Source: Succinispira mobilis DSM 6222 (GTDB lineage: Bacteria > Bacillota > Negativicutes > Acidaminococcales > Succinispiraceae). From it: a stretch of 64,000 nt of DNA. Location of the stretch: NCBI RefSeq assembly GCF_000384135.1, contig NZ_KB913028.1, positions 1,577,351 to 1,641,350 of the forward strand. The letters run 5' to 3'. The position numbers were made by a program, and so were the translations under genes. Below, piece after piece: positions 1-8,851 of this stretch; the stretch's first letter is position 1; each line of letters begins with the position of its first letter. The notes below the pieces were generated by a model, which saw nothing but the letters and a program-made list of their open reading frames with translations, did no database searches and had not been told where the DNA came from.

Positions 1-477
1 AGGTCCAAGGAAGGAATATGTAATAAAAAATAACGCGACTAAAATCATCGGCCAACCAACAACGCGTCTAGTTGCCTCAATCAGAAGAATTATTCCTATT
101 AATCCCACCAGTAAATCTGTACTAGTGTTAATTCCCGCTCGAGTAACCAGCTCATTGTAAAAAACTATTATATATATTGGTGTAGCCGTTGCAATTAATC
201 CCAGAATTAAATCTACGGGGTGCAAAGTTGTTCTAGACCAAGAACTACGTCCTGGATATAGTAAATATATTAATAATAGACCAAACGCCAAATGAACTGC
301 TCTTTGCAAATGCGCATCAAGCACACCAAATACTGCAGTATAGATTTGAAAACCTGAAAATAATACACAAATGGCCATAATTAACTTACCCATCGTGCCT
401 TGATAATTTCGCGAACCTGCTTCTTTATCAAATTTTTCCAAGACTTCTTCGGCAGATAATTCTTTATATTCGCTCAT
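1..477 (-). CDS. TRAP transporter fused permease, N-terminal part (cut by window edge)
   Basis: This gene starts at an ATG complementary to 475-477, behind a perfect AAAGGAGGT site, and runs off the left end, so only the first 159 codons are visible. The protein opens with a soluble stretch (MSEYKELSAEEVLEKFDKE) and continues into hydrophobic segments, including a helix ending in LLIYLLYP and one with LLVGLIGIILLIEATRRVVG. This is the pattern of the fused DctQ-DctM permease of TAXI-type TRAP transporters, which drive solute uptake with an ion gradient. It is the third gene of the operon with the binding protein and DUF1850 gene just upstream. The substrate cannot be told. The family call is fairly safe because of the neighbours. 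Confidence 0.85.
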   Translation of the reverse strand, partial: MSEYKELSAEEVLEKFDKEAGSRNYQGTMGKLIMAICVLFSGFQIYTAVFGVLDAHLQRAVHLAFGLLLIYLLYPGRSSWSRTTLHPVDLILGLIATATPIYIIVFYNELVTRAGINTSTDLLVGLIGIILLIEATRRVVGWPMILVALFFITYSFLGP

Positions 478-489
478 AATTTACCTCCT

Positions 490-1035
490 TTAAAAGTTAC
501 TTATAAAAATTTTATACCTAGGCAATACATTTATTTCTAACAGGCTTCCTGCTGGATATATCTTATATAGCTCTAGTGTTTCGTTTTTAGTTTTTAATTC
601 AACTTTTGCCTCTTGTCCCGTCCAAACTTTTACAAGGGGAAAAGTTCTTTGCAAAAGCAACTGCATGCGCCCATCCGGCATTATTTTTAATTTGCCATCA
701 GTTGCCAAGAATGGTAATCCTACGCCATAAGAACTAAATCTAGTTTCATATAACAAAAATCCTTGTTCTTGCACCTGAAAAAATTCCTCGACCAAAGTTT
801 TCTGCACAGAATGAGTGTAGCTCAAATACCATTTCCCATCAGGAATATTCACAATTCGGTCTTGTATATTGCTATTTTTCGCCTGAATTACCAACACTTT
901 TTCAGTTTCATACCACAAAAAAATACTTACTAAAACTATAAGTATCCCAAATAAAAGCAGTCTTTTTTTTCGGCTACCAAAAAATACAGGGCCAGTAAAC
1001 TGACCCTGAACAGTATTTTTCCTCTCAAACAACAA
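490..1035 (-). CDS. DUF1850 family protein of a TAXI-TRAP operon
   Basis: A 181-residue protein with one hydrophobic helix (about residues 25-42, LLLFGILIVLVSIFLWY) followed by a domain with the WYLSYTHSVQKT stretch typical of DUF1850. DUF1850 proteins are regularly encoded between TAXI binding proteins and fused TRAP permeases, as here; their role is not established. The start is a TTG at 1035, two bases after the stop of the binding-protein gene, with AAGGA about nine bases upstream inside that gene. No later in-frame ATG, GTG or TTG precedes the membrane helix, so TTG is the only usual start. A terminator-like hairpin lies within the first 20 codons. Confidence 0.8.
   Translation of the reverse strand: MLFERKNTVQGQFTGPVFFGSRKKRLLLFGILIVLVSIFLWYETEKVLVIQAKNSNIQDRIVNIPDGKWYLSYTHSVQKTLVEEFFQVQEQGFLLYETRFSSYGVGLPFLATDGKLKIMPDGRMQLLLQRTFPLVKVWTGQEAKVELKTKNETLELYKIYPAGSLLEINVLPRYKIFISNF
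979..1008 (-). terminator. Terminator-like hairpin inside the 5' end of the DUF1850 gene
   Basis: Read on the minus strand, CAGGGTCAG (1008-1000), loop TTTA, CTGGCCCTG (995-987) forms a 9-bp stem with one G-T pair, followed by TA and a run of six T (984-979). It sits about 30 bases after the stop of the binding-protein gene but inside the DUF1850 reading frame. It could end part of the transcripts after the binding-protein gene and so make binding protein in excess over permease, an arrangement common in binding-protein operons. The attenuation role is inference. Confidence 0.6.
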
Positions 1036-1037
1036 TT

Positions 1038-2012
1038 TTATTTTTCCTTGAAGTATTTATCAGCACCAGCAGCCATTGGTAAAGACATACCCTCTGTTGC
1101 AGTTGCTTTGGAAATATTTTTTGCTATAGCATGAGATGATTTTAATCTATCAGTGTTCGTATATAGGGCTTTAGCAATATTATAGCTTAGATCATCAGAC
1201 ATTTTATCTGTAGCCACTAACATTGCTTTAACAGCAACAGTATTGATGTCTTGTTCTTGACCTGGATATGTTTTGGCTGGAATAACTTGTTTAGTATAGA
1301 AAGGATATTTTTTAATAAGTCCATCTGCTTGTTGAGCATCTACACTCAATAGTGCTACAGGATTTTGGGTAGAGATATCTTGAATGGCTGCAGTTGGTAT
1401 ACCAGCAGTTACAAAGGCGATATCTACATTACCATCTTTCAAAGCACCAGCAGCTTCAGCAAAAGATAGATATTGTACTTTAATATCAGAATATGTTATG
1501 CCATTAGCTTCTAAAACCTGACGAGCATTAGCTTCTACCCCACTGCCCGCAGCACCAACGGCCACTCTTTTACCTTTAGCCTCAGATAATTTTTTGATAC
1601 CTGATTTTTGAAGAGTTATTATCTGTACTGTTTCTGGATATAAAGTTGCAATCCCCTTAAGGTTTGCCACTTTTTTGTCTTTAAACATTTCTGTTCCGTT
1701 CAAAGCATAATAAGCAATATCATTTTGGACAAAAGCTAAATCAACTTTACCCGTAGATAATAAGTTAACATTGGCAACAGAAGCACCAGTACTTTGAGCA
1801 CTAGCATTAACTCCTGGAATATTTTTATTCAATATTTCTGCCATCGCACCACCTATTGGGTAATAAGTTCCTGCTGTACCACCTGTGGCAATATTAACAA
1901 ATTGTTGTTTTGCAGCTGGTTTTTGATCTGCTTTTTTATCTCCACCACAACCAGCAACAAGACCAGATACTAAAACCCCAGTAACTAATAAAGCCGTAAG
2001 TTTTTTGTTCAT
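1038..2012 (-). CDS. TAXI family TRAP transporter solute-binding protein
   Basis: A periplasmic or lipid-anchored binding protein of 324 residues. The signal peptide ends in a lipobox (LVAGC, Cys about residue 22), followed by a low-complexity linker rich in Lys, Gln and Ala. The mature part starts with FVNIATGGTAGTYYPIGGA, the hallmark of the TAXI (TRAP-associated extracytoplasmic immunogenic) family. I place the start at the ATG complementary to 2010-2012 because AGGGGG lies about nine bases upstream; the longer frame starts on a TTG inside this ribosome site. It is the first gene of an operon with DUF1850 and permease genes and has its own promoter. Glutamate, glutamine and C4-dicarboxylates are among known TAXI ligands, but the ligand here is unknown. 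Confidence 0.93.
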   Translation of the reverse strand: MNKKLTALLVTGVLVSGLVAGCGGDKKADQKPAAKQQFVNIATGGTAGTYYPIGGAMAEILNKNIPGVNASAQSTGASVANVNLLSTGKVDLAFVQNDIAYYALNGTEMFKDKKVANLKGIATLYPETVQIITLQKSGIKKLSEAKGKRVAVGAAGSGVEANARQVLEANGITYSDIKVQYLSFAEAAGALKDGNVDIAFVTAGIPTAAIQDISTQNPVALLSVDAQQADGLIKKYPFYTKQVIPAKTYPGQEQDINTVAVKAMLVATDKMSDDLSYNIAKALYTNTDRLKSSHAIAKNISKATATEGMSLPMAAGADKYFKEK

Positions 2013-2064
2013 ACAAATAAACCCCCTCAAAAAATTTTTATGGAATATACTTTCTATGCTTCCG

Positions 2065-2092
2065 ATTATATCATAGTTTTGAATTTTTACAA
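2065..2092 (-). promoter_or_regulatory. Sigma-A-like promoter of the TRAP operon
   Basis: On the minus strand TTGTAA (2092-2087), a 16-base spacer and TATAAT (2070-2065) lie about 55 bases before the ATG of the binding-protein gene. The -10 hexamer is perfect. Confidence 0.6.
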
Positions 2093-2336
2093 AGAGTGTA
2101 TTGTATACTTTACGCTTTAATTTACCTGCTTTTCAAACTATTCTTGCTTAAGCCTATGTTCTTTTTTTTATCCAAAAGTAAACATTTCTCGCTTTTTCAA
2201 GGGTTTTTAAATTTATTATTGTTACAAATAAATTTAATATTTTCACCAATGTTTATTTTTGTCTTTATGTTTTTCGTTTCTCATTATTGGCACTATTTAA
2301 AATTTTACAATAAAAGCGGTATTTCCCTTGTTGCAA

Positions 2337-2365
2337 TTGTTTTTATGTAACAATAAATATATAAT
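2337..2365 (+). promoter_or_regulatory. Sigma-A-like promoter of the mocR gene
   Basis: TTGTTT (2337-2342), a 17-base spacer and TATAAT (2360-2365) lie about 30 bases before the mocR ATG. TTGTT and AACAA flank this region as a loose inverted repeat (2328-2353), possibly a binding site for the regulator itself, which is only inference. The rest of the 2093-2393 gap is very AT-rich. The open frame there (2096-2350) looks like chance. Confidence 0.55.
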
Positions 2366-2393
2366 GAAAAAAACAATTGAAGGAGCCCCTACT

Positions 2394-3764
2394 ATGAATT
2401 ATATAATTTTAAATAAATCTGCTAAAACTCCAATTTATTTACAACTTTATAACTATTTTGTTCAAGAAATATCCACAGGCAAAATCAAACCATTTAGTAA
2501 ATTACCTTCAATAAGAAAATTATCCTTAAATTTGGCCATTAGTAAAACTACTGTGCAAAACGCTTACGATCAACTCTTAGCCGAAGGTTATATCTGTAAT
2601 CATTCACGTTCACATTATTCGGTCTGTGATTTTTATAAAGAACCACTTATAATGAATGCACCTGAAAAACCCCGCATCATTTCTCTAGATAAAATCGTGT
2701 ATGATTTTTCCAGTGGTGACGTGCCTGCAAACAGCTTTAATTTTAATGTTTGGCGGAAATATCTAAATTCTATCTTGCGTACTCCTGAGATTTTATTTGA
2801 TAATTTTAATAATGCTGGGGAGTTAACCTTGCGTCAGCAACTTACTTCATATTTAAAAGATTCTCGGGGCATTAATGCTAAGCCTGAACAAATAATAATC
2901 GGCGCGGGAATCCAGTCTCTATTATTCATCGTCTGCCAATTATTACATCCTGAATATACCAACATAACTTTTGAAAAACCTGGTTTTGTTTTAGCCCAGC
3001 AAATTTTTCAAAATATAGGCTATAATTTAAATTTTATTGAAGCAAATCAGCAAACATTTACTAGTAAAAATTTACCATTAAGAAAAAAAAGTTTAATCTA
3101 TCTCACACCCTCAAACCAATTTCCAACTGGCTTTATTATGCCCATTAATCAGAGGCTTGATTTATTATCTTGGGCCAATAATCATGGTAATTTTATCATT
3201 GAAGATGACTATGAAAGTGAGTTTAAGTACTATGGAAAACCAATACCTGCTCTCAAAGCACTAGACCAAGCTGATAATGTAATATACCTCGGTTCACTAT
3301 CTAAGATTATTCCTGCAGCTATTCGTATTAGCTATTTAGTTTTACCAGAATGTCTGTTGGCAAGTTATAATCAAAGGCAACCGTACTTTAAACAAACAGC
3401 TAGCAGCCTTGAACAACTTACCTTAGCAAAATTTATTGAAAATGGCGATTTCTATCGACAAATTAGGCGTTTGCGTAAAATTTATTTTGAAAAAAGTACT
3501 ACCTTTTTTAACCTTCTACATAGTATTTTTTCAGATAAAATTATTTTCGAAAAAAAACATCATGGTATCAATGTGCTTGTTAGCGTAAAAACTAACTACA
3601 CTGCTCAACAATTATATGAATTAGCTTTAAAAGTTAATTGTAAAATAAAAATTATCGAAGATTATAATTCGGATTTCCCCACAATTCTCCTTTATTTTAA
3701 TAAAATCTCAAATAATGACTTAGAGTTAGCTTTACGGAAGCTTTATGCTGCTTGGTTTAGTTAA
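2394..3764 (+). CDS. MocR-type regulator (GntR HTH plus PLP aminotransferase-like domain)
   Basis: A 456-residue transcription factor. Residues about 10-75 form a GntR-type winged helix (PIYLQLYNYF, then SKTTVQNAYDQLLAEGYI). The rest is a fold-type I aminotransferase domain with IIEDDYESEF and the PLP-lysine motif GSLSK. Such proteins usually bind PLP or an amino-containing ligand and control nearby metabolic genes. I chose ATG 2394 because AAGGAG lies eight bases upstream; the longer frame has no ribosome site. It is co-directional with the hydrogenase operon 100 bases downstream, but classic MocR targets are amino-acid, vitamin B6 or GABA genes, so a link to the hydrogenase is unproven. The target is unknown. 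Confidence 0.9.
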   Translation: MNYIILNKSAKTPIYLQLYNYFVQEISTGKIKPFSKLPSIRKLSLNLAISKTTVQNAYDQLLAEGYICNHSRSHYSVCDFYKEPLIMNAPEKPRIISLDKIVYDFSSGDVPANSFNFNVWRKYLNSILRTPEILFDNFNNAGELTLRQQLTSYLKDSRGINAKPEQIIIGAGIQSLLFIVCQLLHPEYTNITFEKPGFVLAQQIFQNIGYNLNFIEANQQTFTSKNLPLRKKSLIYLTPSNQFPTGFIMPINQRLDLLSWANNHGNFIIEDDYESEFKYYGKPIPALKALDQADNVIYLGSLSKIIPAAIRISYLVLPECLLASYNQRQPYFKQTASSLEQLTLAKFIENGDFYRQIRRLRKIYFEKSTTFFNLLHSIFSDKIIFEKKHHGINVLVSVKTNYTAQQLYELALKVNCKIKIIEDYNSDFPTILLYFNKISNNDLELALRKLYAAWFS

Positions 3765-3790
3765 AGTTTTTCTATTTAGTTTAATCTAAC

Positions 3791-3819
3791 TTTAAAAATT
3801 AAAAAAAGTGTGCTAGAAT
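3791..3819 (+). promoter_or_regulatory. Possible promoter of the hydrogenase operon
   Basis: TAGAAT (3814-3819) is preceded at 17 bases by TTTAAA (3791-3796), a poor -35. It is the best sigma-A-like match between mocR and the first hydrogenase gene and would give a leader of about 40 bases. A CTATAG/TTATAG repeat (3831-3852) follows the -10 element and might be an operator. Confidence 0.35.
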
Positions 3820-3866
3820 ATAGGGGTTTTCTATAGCCAAAAAATTTATAGCAAAGGTGTTTAAAT

Positions 3867-5849
3867 ATGTACATAAGAATTTTGTTTTTTTTAACAATAA
3901 CTTTATATTTCTTGGGTATAAGTACCGTGTTTTTGCCTAGTCATAATCGAATTAAAGGACATAGACTTGGCTGTTTTTTAGCTGGACTAGCAAGTTTTTT
4001 GTTAATAATAATTGGAAGTTCGCTACTTATAGGTGCAACCGATAATATCTCTTTATTTAATTTGGAAAATACTTTTTTTAAACTAGAATTAGATAAACTC
4101 AACTCTTTTTTTATAGTGATCCTCGGTTTGGTTGGCACAATAACCAGCATCTACGCTTATAGCTATGGTCTTAGCTATAAAAATGATAAATTGAAGATTT
4201 TGACTGCAGAATATAATCTCTTTCTGCTTACTATGTGCCTAGTTCTTGTAGCCTATAATGCTTTAGCATTCCTAGTTGTTTGGGAATTTATGGCCATTGC
4301 CTCTTTTCTTTTGGTGAATCATGAACAATATAATCGTGTTACCTGGCAAGCAGCCTATCAATATATTTTAATGACTAACTTAGGTACTGCCTTTATTGTC
4401 GGTGCCTTTTTCCTTTTATCTGTTAATAACTTTACAAGTTTAGATTTTTCCGTTTTCCAAGAAAATCAATTTAATTCCCAAAATAACAGCCTCATATTTT
4501 TCTTATCATTAATTGGTTTTGCTACTAAAGCTGGCCTAGTCCCGCTACATGTTTGGCTTCCGAAAGCTCATCCAGTTGCGCCTACACATGTTTCTGCACT
4601 AATGTCCGCTGTAATGTTGAAGATGGCTGTTTATGGATTCTTAAGATTTATTCTAGATTTTTTAGGTACACCTGATTTTTCTTGGGGGATTGCTACTTTA
4701 TTTTTAGGGTTAATTAGCGCCTTAGTCGGAGCCTTATACCTCCAGGTTGAAACCGACATAAAAAAACTTTTAGCTTATTCTAGCATTGAACATTTAGGAA
4801 TTATTTTTTCTGCAATTGGCGCTGGTTTAATTTTTAGTTATGATCAAAATTTATATTGGGCGAGTATTTGCTATCTAGCAGCAATTGTCCATAGTTTCAA
4901 TCATGCTATTATAAAAACAACACTGTTTTTAGTTGCTGGTTGTATTATTCACAGTACCCATACTCGTAATATTGAACACATGGGTGGTTTATTGCGATTT
5001 TTACCTGTAACTAGTAAATGTGCCTTAGTTGCCAGCATGAGTATTTGCGCGTTACCCTTTACTGCTGGATTTTTAGGCGAATGGCTATTACTAATAGGTT
5101 TAGTGAAACTGCCAATAATTGTGCATAGCCATAATATTCAACTCCTGATAATTCTAAGTATAATTATGTTTGGTTTAACAAGTGCATTGGCTTTAGCAGG
5201 TTTTGTACGTTTCTTTGCAATTATTTTTCTAGGCAAATTACGTTCCAATCTTATTCAAAAAAACCTCCACGAATCTGGCAAAAGCATGTTATTAGCTATT
5301 AGCATTCCTAGTATTATTTGTCTACTTAGTGGTTTTTTCTCCAGTAGTTTACTAGATTTTGCAAGTAACATCTTACCACTTAAGTTAGAGCTATCACCAT
5401 ATTTTTCACTAATTACATTAAATAGCACCTCTAGTTTCAATCCTCTTATTTTAACTATTATCCTGGTAACATTAATTGGGGTACTATATTATTCTTTAAA
5501 AACTTCTCCCACGAAGCAAGTTCAAGAAGTTTGGAGCTGTGGCATTCATCCTAATCAGCGTATGCAATATTCTGCAACTGGCTTTTCCGAGCCCATTCGC
5601 AGAGTTTTCTCATTCTTTCTTAAACCAGAACAGCGTTTTTCATATTTGTTGACTAATGGTCATAATAAAAAAATGCTCTTTAAAACCGATATTCATTATG
5701 TTATTACCGAAAAAATTTATGAACCTTTACAAAGATTGCTAGTGAGAATTGCTGGTCTTCTACGGAGAATTCAAGCTGGTGGGGTTCAGCTTTATATTAG
5801 TTATGTTTTAATAGCCTTAATCTTTGTATTATTATATGGAGCGAGGTAG
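3867..5849 (+). CDS. hyfB: Hydrogenase-4 membrane subunit B-like (NuoL/M/N antiporter family)
   Basis: A 660-residue polytopic membrane protein of the Mrp antiporter/NuoL-M-N family. The ion-channel signatures are present: the Glu-bearing helix VVWEFMAIASF (about 135), ATKAGLVPLHVWLPKAHP (about 220-238) with APTHVSALMS, and KKLLAYSSIEHLGI (about 298). The C-terminal part carries an extra region with WSCGIHPNQRMQYSATGFSEP, typical of HyfB/HycC. It would translocate protons or sodium when the hydrogenase module transfers electrons. This is the first gene of a tight six-gene operon (five-base gap to the next). The start ATG has AAGGTG upstream. Confidence 0.92.
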   Translation: MYIRILFFLTITLYFLGISTVFLPSHNRIKGHRLGCFLAGLASFLLIIIGSSLLIGATDNISLFNLENTFFKLELDKLNSFFIVILGLVGTITSIYAYSYGLSYKNDKLKILTAEYNLFLLTMCLVLVAYNALAFLVVWEFMAIASFLLVNHEQYNRVTWQAAYQYILMTNLGTAFIVGAFFLLSVNNFTSLDFSVFQENQFNSQNNSLIFFLSLIGFATKAGLVPLHVWLPKAHPVAPTHVSALMSAVMLKMAVYGFLRFILDFLGTPDFSWGIATLFLGLISALVGALYLQVETDIKKLLAYSSIEHLGIIFSAIGAGLIFSYDQNLYWASICYLAAIVHSFNHAIIKTTLFLVAGCIIHSTHTRNIEHMGGLLRFLPVTSKCALVASMSICALPFTAGFLGEWLLLIGLVKLPIIVHSHNIQLLIILSIIMFGLTSALALAGFVRFFAIIFLGKLRSNLIQKNLHESGKSMLLAISIPSIICLLSGFFSSSLLDFASNILPLKLELSPYFSLITLNSTSSFNPLILTIILVTLIGVLYYSLKTSPTKQVQEVWSCGIHPNQRMQYSATGFSEPIRRVFSFFLKPEQRFSYLLTNGHNKKMLFKTDIHYVITEKIYEPLQRLLVRIAGLLRRIQAGGVQLYISYVLIALIFVLLYGAR

Positions 5850-5854
5850 TTTAT

Positions 5855-6736
5855 ATGCCAGAATTTTTACCTTCTTTTATCCAAGCATTCTTCATTATAG
5901 CTTTAGCACCTTTAAGTATAGGTATTACCAAAAAAACTAAAGCTTTATTACAAAATCGTTTCGGTGCTAGTATTCTCCAACCTTACTTTGATTTATTCAA
6001 ATGGTGGCATAAAGAAATAATATATTCTCCTATTGCCACTTACGTGTTTACTTTTGCACCCATAATATTTTTAGCCACAACAATAATTGCAACCCTCCTT
6101 TTATCTAATCAGTTTATCATTTGGAATGTTGGCGATGTTTTCGTATTATTATATTTTTTAGCCGCTGGTCGTTTTTTCATGACGATTGCTGCTTTAGATA
6201 CTGCTACCACTTTCGGAGGCATGGGGGCATCTCGTGAAGTATACTTGGCAACACTTATTGAGCCAGTAATGCTCTTAGCTGTTCTAAGTGTTTTTAAAAC
6301 TACTGATACTAGTCTTTTAGCTAATATTTCTGTTTTTAGCGCTACGCAACCAATAAATATTTCTACAACACTTGCTATGTTAGGTTTTTTCATGTTGCTT
6401 TTGGCTGAAAACGGCAGAATTCCAATTGATAATCCTGATACTCATTTAGAATTAACAATGATTCACGAAGGCATGACTATCGAATATTCTGGCCGCTTAC
6501 TCGTCTTTATCCATATCGCAGCCTATACTAAGCAATTGCTGTTTTGTATTCTCTTTGCTAATTTGTTTTTTGTTGGAACTTTACCTGTTATGCTGAAAAT
6601 TTTCTTAACTTTAATTTTGCTGGGAATCAGTGAAACTTTAAATAATAAGATGCGCCTATTCAGAATTCCTAATTATATAGTTATTGCCGGAATTTTAATT
6701 ATTCTATCTTTAATTTCTCATAAAACTATTTTATAA
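5855..6736 (+). CDS. hyfC: Hydrogenase-4 subunit C-like (NuoH/HycD family)
   Basis: A 293-residue membrane protein homologous to complex I NuoH and to HycD/HyfC, which docks the hydrophilic hydrogenase module to the membrane arm. Family landmarks are KTKALLQNRFGASILQPYFD near residue 30, FGGMGASREVYLA near 120 and the loop NGRIPIDNPDTHLELTMIHE near 185-205. It follows the hyfB-like gene by five bases, with GAGG in the end of that gene as ribosome site. Length and landmarks look complete. Confidence 0.93.
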   Translation: MPEFLPSFIQAFFIIALAPLSIGITKKTKALLQNRFGASILQPYFDLFKWWHKEIIYSPIATYVFTFAPIIFLATTIIATLLLSNQFIIWNVGDVFVLLYFLAAGRFFMTIAALDTATTFGGMGASREVYLATLIEPVMLLAVLSVFKTTDTSLLANISVFSATQPINISTTLAMLGFFMLLLAENGRIPIDNPDTHLELTMIHEGMTIEYSGRLLVFIHIAAYTKQLLFCILFANLFFVGTLPVMLKIFLTLILLGISETLNNKMRLFRIPNYIVIAGILIILSLISHKTIL

Positions 6737-6751
6737 AGGAGAGTTAAGCTA

Positions 6752-7381
6752 GTGGATATTTTAGTAATAATACTTCTGTTTGTTGCCTTTTATCAAACCA
6801 GAGTAATGCATCTTAAACGAGCTGTACAACTCATGGCTTTACAATCGGCCTTATTGACAATTTTCTGCTTATCTATTGCCTTTGCCAATACCAATAATGA
6901 ACATAGCTACATTGCTAGTTTTTTAACCTTTCTGGTAAAAGTACTCCTTATCCCAGCAAGTCTTTTACATATAACAAGTCGTTTAAAAAATGAATACGAA
7001 TTGGCAACCGACAAAAAAGTCCACTATTCATCTATCGCTTGTGCAATTTTCGTTGTTCTTTCTTATAATATTGTTGACCATCTTTTGCCACTTAGTGAAG
7101 CTCGTGATATCATCGCTTCTTCTTTAGTTTTAATTTTTACGGGCTTGATAATTATAATCATGCGTAGCCAGGCTATAATGCAGATCATTGGTCTAATAAC
7201 CATGGAAAACGGCATATATTTATTGGGTATGAGTATGACAGCTGGTTTACCTTTAATAATTGAACTAGGTATTTTCTTAGATGTTCTTATCGCGGTTGTG
7301 GTGTTAGTTATTTTAACCCATCGTTTGCGTTTATCTTTTAAAACTACCGATACCGACGTTCTTAGAAAGTTGCGAGGTTAG
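6752..7381 (+). CDS. hyfE: Hydrogenase-4 subunit E-like membrane protein (NuoK-like)
   Basis: A 209-residue, strongly hydrophobic protein of the HyfE family, related in its C-terminal half to NuoK (MENGIYLLGMSMT). It starts on GTG 6752 after AAAGGAGAG. It belongs to the membrane arm of the hydrogenase complex and lies 15 bases after hyfC and 3 bases before hyfF. The call rests on size, hydrophobicity, the NuoK-like stretch and its fixed place between hyfC and hyfF. Confidence 0.87.
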   Translation: MDILVIILLFVAFYQTRVMHLKRAVQLMALQSALLTIFCLSIAFANTNNEHSYIASFLTFLVKVLLIPASLLHITSRLKNEYELATDKKVHYSSIACAIFVVLSYNIVDHLLPLSEARDIIASSLVLIFTGLIIIIMRSQAIMQIIGLITMENGIYLLGMSMTAGLPLIIELGIFLDVLIAVVVLVILTHRLRLSFKTTDTDVLRKLRG

Positions 7382-7384
7382 AAT

Positions 7385-8851
7385 ATGCATTATTTAATAT
7401 ATCTAATGATTTTTTTACCACTTTGTTCAGCTTGTTTATGCTTTTATCCTTTAATAACTGAACAGCAAACCAAATATCTATCTCGTGCAACCAGTATTGC
7501 TAATTTTATAATCTGGCTACTACTTTATAAATTCATTCAAGATATTCAAATTTTTTCCAATAATTTTTTTCGCCTAGATGCCCTTAGCATTTGGTTTTTA
7601 CTTGTTCTAGTGATAATGTATATTTTAGTTTGTTTTGTTTCCGATACATATTTACAGCGTGAACGCCAACAATATACTAATAACCTAAATTACATTAATA
7701 AATATTACTCACTGCTACATGTATTTATAGCCATAATGTTTCTTGTCTTAATTTTAGATAATTTAGGTCTTATGTGGGTATGTATCGAAGCCACAACTTT
7801 AGTCTCAGCACTACTTGTTGCTTTCAAATTCACTCGACTAGCAGTTGAAGCAGCTTGGAAATATGTTATGGTCTGTACTGTAGGAATATGCTTAGCTCTT
7901 CTTGGTACAATAATTTTATATTATGCTCAACTTAACTCCCTTGGTCAAGATAATGCCCTTAGCTGGAGTTGGTTAATGGCCAATGCTGTAGCACTCGATA
8001 AAAATATTGTTAAATTCGCGTTTTTCTTTATTTTTATTGGGTATGCAACTAAGTTAGGCTTAGCACCTATGCACACTTGGCTTCCAGATGCCTACAGTCA
8101 AGCGCCTTCTCCCATTAGTGGCCTACTATCTGGTGGGTTGTCAACTTGCGTAGTTTATGTATTGATTAAAAATCTAATGATAATTAAGCTATGCATCGAT
8201 TTTCATCTCATCAATAATATTCTAATATTTTTTGGGATACTTTCAATTGCCATTGCCTTGCCATTTTTATTAGTGCAACGAGAATTAAAGCGCCTTTTAG
8301 CTTATTCCAGTGTCGAAAACATGGGACTTATTGCTATTGCCTTGGGTTTAAACTCTCCATTAGCTGCTACTGGGCTCTTAATGCATATTTTGAACCATGC
8401 GCTTATTAAATTCAATCTATTTTATTTAGCCAGTCGCATAATTCATGATTTTAACACTAATAATATGATGCGCATTCATGGTATGCTTTTAGCATCTCCA
8501 GCTTTAGCTAGATCTCTATTAATTGCAACAATTGCAATTGCTGGAATGCCTCCTTTTGGGATGTTTTTTAGTAAAATGTATATTATTCAAGCTCTATTTG
8601 TCGATAAATTTAACTACACAGCCTTAGTTCTACTAGTTTTGTTAGTAGGTATATTTTTAGGTTTCTTTTATCATATAATGCGGATGCTCTGTGACCGTAG
8701 TAAAAATCATAATTTGCCTGAATTTAAAGGTGAGGATAAAAACATCATTTATTTTTCTCTGTTTTTATCTGTTTTAACTTGCATTTTTCTAACTGATTTT
8801 GCCGGCCCACTTTTACAACAAGCTACTGCGATCCTGGGAGGTATGAAATAA
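7385..8851 (+). CDS. hyfF: Hydrogenase-4 subunit F-like (NuoN/M antiporter family)
   Basis: A 488-residue polytopic protein, the second antiporter-type subunit of the complex. Visible signatures are the Glu-bearing helix NLGLMWVCIEATTLVSAL (about 126-143), ATKLGLAPMHTWLPDAYSQ (about 222-240) and KRLLAYSSVENMGL (about 305). With HyfB it gives two potential ion channels, as in Hyf rather than the single-channel Hyc complex. Its stop codon directly abuts the start of the large-subunit gene. Confidence 0.92.
   Translation: MHYLIYLMIFLPLCSACLCFYPLITEQQTKYLSRATSIANFIIWLLLYKFIQDIQIFSNNFFRLDALSIWFLLVLVIMYILVCFVSDTYLQRERQQYTNNLNYINKYYSLLHVFIAIMFLVLILDNLGLMWVCIEATTLVSALLVAFKFTRLAVEAAWKYVMVCTVGICLALLGTIILYYAQLNSLGQDNALSWSWLMANAVALDKNIVKFAFFFIFIGYATKLGLAPMHTWLPDAYSQAPSPISGLLSGGLSTCVVYVLIKNLMIIKLCIDFHLINNILIFFGILSIAIALPFLLVQRELKRLLAYSSVENMGLIAIALGLNSPLAATGLLMHILNHALIKFNLFYLASRIIHDFNTNNMMRIHGMLLASPALARSLLIATIAIAGMPPFGMFFSKMYIIQALFVDKFNYTALVLLVLLVGIFLGFFYHIMRMLCDRSKNHNLPEFKGEDKNIIYFSLFLSVLTCIFLTDFAGPLLQQATAILGGMK

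Noticed and set aside
2096-2350. Open frame of 84 codons upstream of mocR
   Set aside because: It is a product of AT-rich sequence (mostly Phe, Leu, Ile), has no ribosome site, and runs through the mocR promoter.
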